Shown one piece after another: positions 62,804 to 64,000 of a stretch of 64,000 nucleotides of DNA. The position numbers and the translations under genes are program-made. The DNA is from Pleionea litopenaei (lineage in GTDB: Bacteria > Pseudomonadota > Gammaproteobacteria > Enterobacterales > Kangiellaceae), in the NCBI RefSeq assembly GCF_031198435.1, contig NZ_CP133548.1, forward strand, positions 434,001 through 498,000, written 5' to 3'. The notes under the pieces are model-generated. The model saw nothing but the letters and a program-made list of their open reading frames with translations, searched no databases and was not told where the DNA came from. The number at the start of each line of letters is the position of its first letter. Position 1 is the stretch's first letter.

Positions 62804-63631
62804 TTAATCTAAAAATAAATCAGGGTAAAGAGGCTCGCTAGGGTTGACAGCGTAGTGCGAAAAATCCTCTACGCCGTCCAGTTTTAAAACGTCTTCATCG
62901 AGTAATGTTTGCCCATTAAACCGTTCGTACTGACTGTTGACCATTGACATGGCTGCATCGGCCATAATGTCTGGTTTGCGGCAGTTGTTGAGCATATTTT
63001 GGTTGCCGACGGCAAACTCAATGGCAGCGGTCGCAATCATAGTTTTGGGCCAAAGCGCATTGACCGCAATGGAATAGGGCCGTAACTCTTCAGCCAAGCC
63101 TAGGGTTAACAAAGTCATTCCGTACTTTGAAAGCGTGTAGGGTGCGTAGTCTTTTAACCATTTCGGATTCAAATTTAACGGTGGGCAAAGCGATAAAATA
63201 TGAGCGTTGGGAGATTGTTTTAAATAGGGAATGGCGTAATGACTTAATGTATAAACAGCTCGATGATTCACTGACTGCATCAAGTCGTAACGTTTCGGAC
63301 TGGTCTGCTCAACATTGGTTAAGCTGATTGCTCCAGCATTATTTACGAGTACGTCAATGCTTCCAAATTCAAGGTGAGCTTGTTCGAGAGCCATTTTAAC
63401 TTGAATCTCTTTTCTTACATCTAACTGTATTGGCAAAGCGCTACCGCCGAGTGCCGAAACTTCTTCTGCCACCGAGAAGATAGTCCCTTGGAGTTTTGGA
63501 TGCTCCTCAGCGGACTTTGACGCAATAACGACATTAGCTCCTTCTTTAGCCGCTGCTAGAGCGATTGCTCGGCCTATTCCTCTGCTTGCTCCAGTGATAA
63601 AAATGGTTTTATTGGTCATCTTCATGCGCAT
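62804..63631 (-). CDS. HSDL2-like short-chain dehydrogenase/reductase
   Basis: The 275-residue classical SDR has the cofactor motif TGASRGIGRAIALAAAKEG, NNAGAISLTNVEQTSPKRYD, and YTLSKYGM (Tyr-x-x-x-Lys). The long acceptor-side insert with HILSLCPPLNLNPKWLKDYA, where the usual catalytic Ser lies in LSLCPP, is characteristic of hydroxysteroid dehydrogenase-like protein 2. NSQYERFNGQTLLDEDVL near the end supports this subgroup. The substrate is unknown. GGA five bases upstream supports ATG 63631, although Mets at 63625 and 63619 are possible. Confidence 0.85.
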   Translation of the reverse strand: MRMKMTNKTIFITGASRGIGRAIALAAAKEGANVVIASKSAEEHPKLQGTIFSVAEEVSALGGSALPIQLDVRKEIQVKMALEQAHLEFGSIDVLVNNAGAISLTNVEQTSPKRYDLMQSVNHRAVYTLSHYAIPYLKQSPNAHILSLCPPLNLNPKWLKDYAPYTLSKYGMTLLTLGLAEELRPYSIAVNALWPKTMIATAAIEFAVGNQNMLNNCRKPDIMADAAMSMVNSQYERFNGQTLLDEDVLKLDGVEDFSHYAVNPSEPLYPDLFLD

Positions 63632-63695
63632 TATTATCCTTTTTTAAATTCTAGTTTGGCGAAAGCTTGTTTAGTTCTGCCTGTTTTAGCTGCGT

Positions 63696-63905
63696 TTAAT
63701 AATGAGGAGGTCGCTCATCGGCGGTCTTATCGTCATTTTGCTCATTTTGCAGGGTGGTTAGTTGCGTTGATAGTTTACTAATTTGATGACTCAGTTCATC
63801 TATTTGTTTTCGTTGGGCAATAACCGTTTGATTTAGTGTTTCGATGGTGTCATCTTGAAACGAGAGTTGGCATTCTAAATCGGTTACTCGTTGTTCTATA
63901 TTCAT
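63696..63905 (-). CDS. slyX: SlyX family protein
   Basis: The 69-residue coiled-coil protein begins MNIEQRVTDLECQLSFQDDT and ends ADERPPHY. The SlyX family shares this LExxLSFQDDTIExLNxxVxxQ pattern and the terminal RPPHY. The function is unknown. It lies 64 bp upstream of the SDR gene on the same strand. Confidence 0.93.
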   Translation of the reverse strand: MNIEQRVTDLECQLSFQDDTIETLNQTVIAQRKQIDELSHQISKLSTQLTTLQNEQNDDKTADERPPHY

Positions 63906-63956
63906 GGATTGCTCGTTTTTTTAATCGTTCGATTAGATAAATTTCTGCGTTTAATG

Positions 63957-64000
63957 TTACAACAGTCCGTTGCTTTTGATAATCTTTGCTAACCACAAAA
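63957..64000 (-). CDS. Possible C-terminal end of a minus-strand gene entering from the right
   Basis: On the minus strand a frame is open from the window edge to TAA at 63957-63959, giving 13 codons (LWLAKIIKSNGLL). It sits upstream of slyX on the same strand. The length is too short to recognise a family, and it may be chance. Confidence 0.2.
   Translation of the reverse strand, partial: LWLAKIIKSNGLL

Overview
This window is chromosomal core DNA of a Gram-negative, polarly flagellated, aerobic gammaproteobacterium. The layout from flhA through fliA, cheYZAB, motCD, parC/parP and cheW to a DUF2802 gene is the order found in Pseudomonas, and parC/parP are also described in Vibrio. FimV and an orphan PilZ protein point to polar organisation and type IV pili. 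The moderate A+T content and gene set suit a marine lineage such as the Kangiellaceae or Oceanospirillales. The genus is a guess and cannot be fixed from the window. I saw no tRNA, rRNA, CRISPR array, insertion sequence or prophage.

Layout. (1) 1-8610: flagellar export gate fliN(partial)-fliO-fliP-fliQ-fliR-flhB-flhA, then the flagellar position and number pair flhF-flhG and the flagellar sigma factor fliA. (2) 8682-17937: one chemotaxis and motility operon (cheY, cheZ, cheA, cheB, motC, motD, parC, parP, cheW, DUF2802), followed by a 19-bp tandem repeat array. (3) 18142-28495: asd, fimV, truA, accD, folC, a SPOR protein, cvpA-purF and an acyltransferase. (4) 28464-33514: a large membrane sensor with two beta-propellers and a degenerate GGDEF domain, translationally coupled to a gamma-glutamyltransferase. 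(5) 33723-38962: rne on the minus strand with a structured leader of about 450 nt, divergent from rluC and a HAD phosphatase. (6) 39028-50921: a maf-family gene on the minus strand, then the fatty-acid cluster yceD-rpmF-plsX-fabH-fabD-fabG-acpP-fabF-pabC-mltG-tmk-holB-pilZ-tatD. (7) 50896-56766: a TyrR/PhhR-type regulator followed by the tyrosine/homogentisate catabolic genes hpd-hmgA-fahA and a separately promoted maiA. (8) 56889-64000: a DUF3466 protein with a GlyGly-CTERM-like tail, two small unknown genes, the electron-transfer flavoprotein system (ETF-QO on the minus strand, etfB-etfA on the plus strand), an HSDL2-like short-chain dehydrogenase and slyX.

How the parts work together. Regions 1 and 2 build a polar flagellum and a chemosensory array. 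FlhF/FlhG place and count flagella, and ParC/ParP should hold the array at the pole, possibly through three repeated acidic motifs in the CheA linker. Region 6 carries malonyl-CoA through to acyl-ACP, with accD in region 3 supplying malonyl-CoA. Region 7 degrades 4-hydroxyphenylpyruvate to fumarate and acetoacetate. Two perfect palindromes of the form TGTAAA-N6-TTTACA, 73 bp apart, lie between the TyrR-like regulator and hpd and make a directly readable regulatory circuit.

The window is mostly conserved core genome and I found no convincing new defence or mobile system. The most interesting signals are the paired TyrR boxes, the repeated CheA linker motif beside parC/parP, the sensor whose GGDEF motif has decayed to NSECF, the hairpin-rich rne leader, a G/C hairpin just inside plsX, an inverted repeat over the yceD promoter, two intergenic tandem-repeat arrays and two small orphan genes. 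Many genes here appear to start with GTG or TTG, so start positions were judged from ribosome-binding sites and family N-termini.
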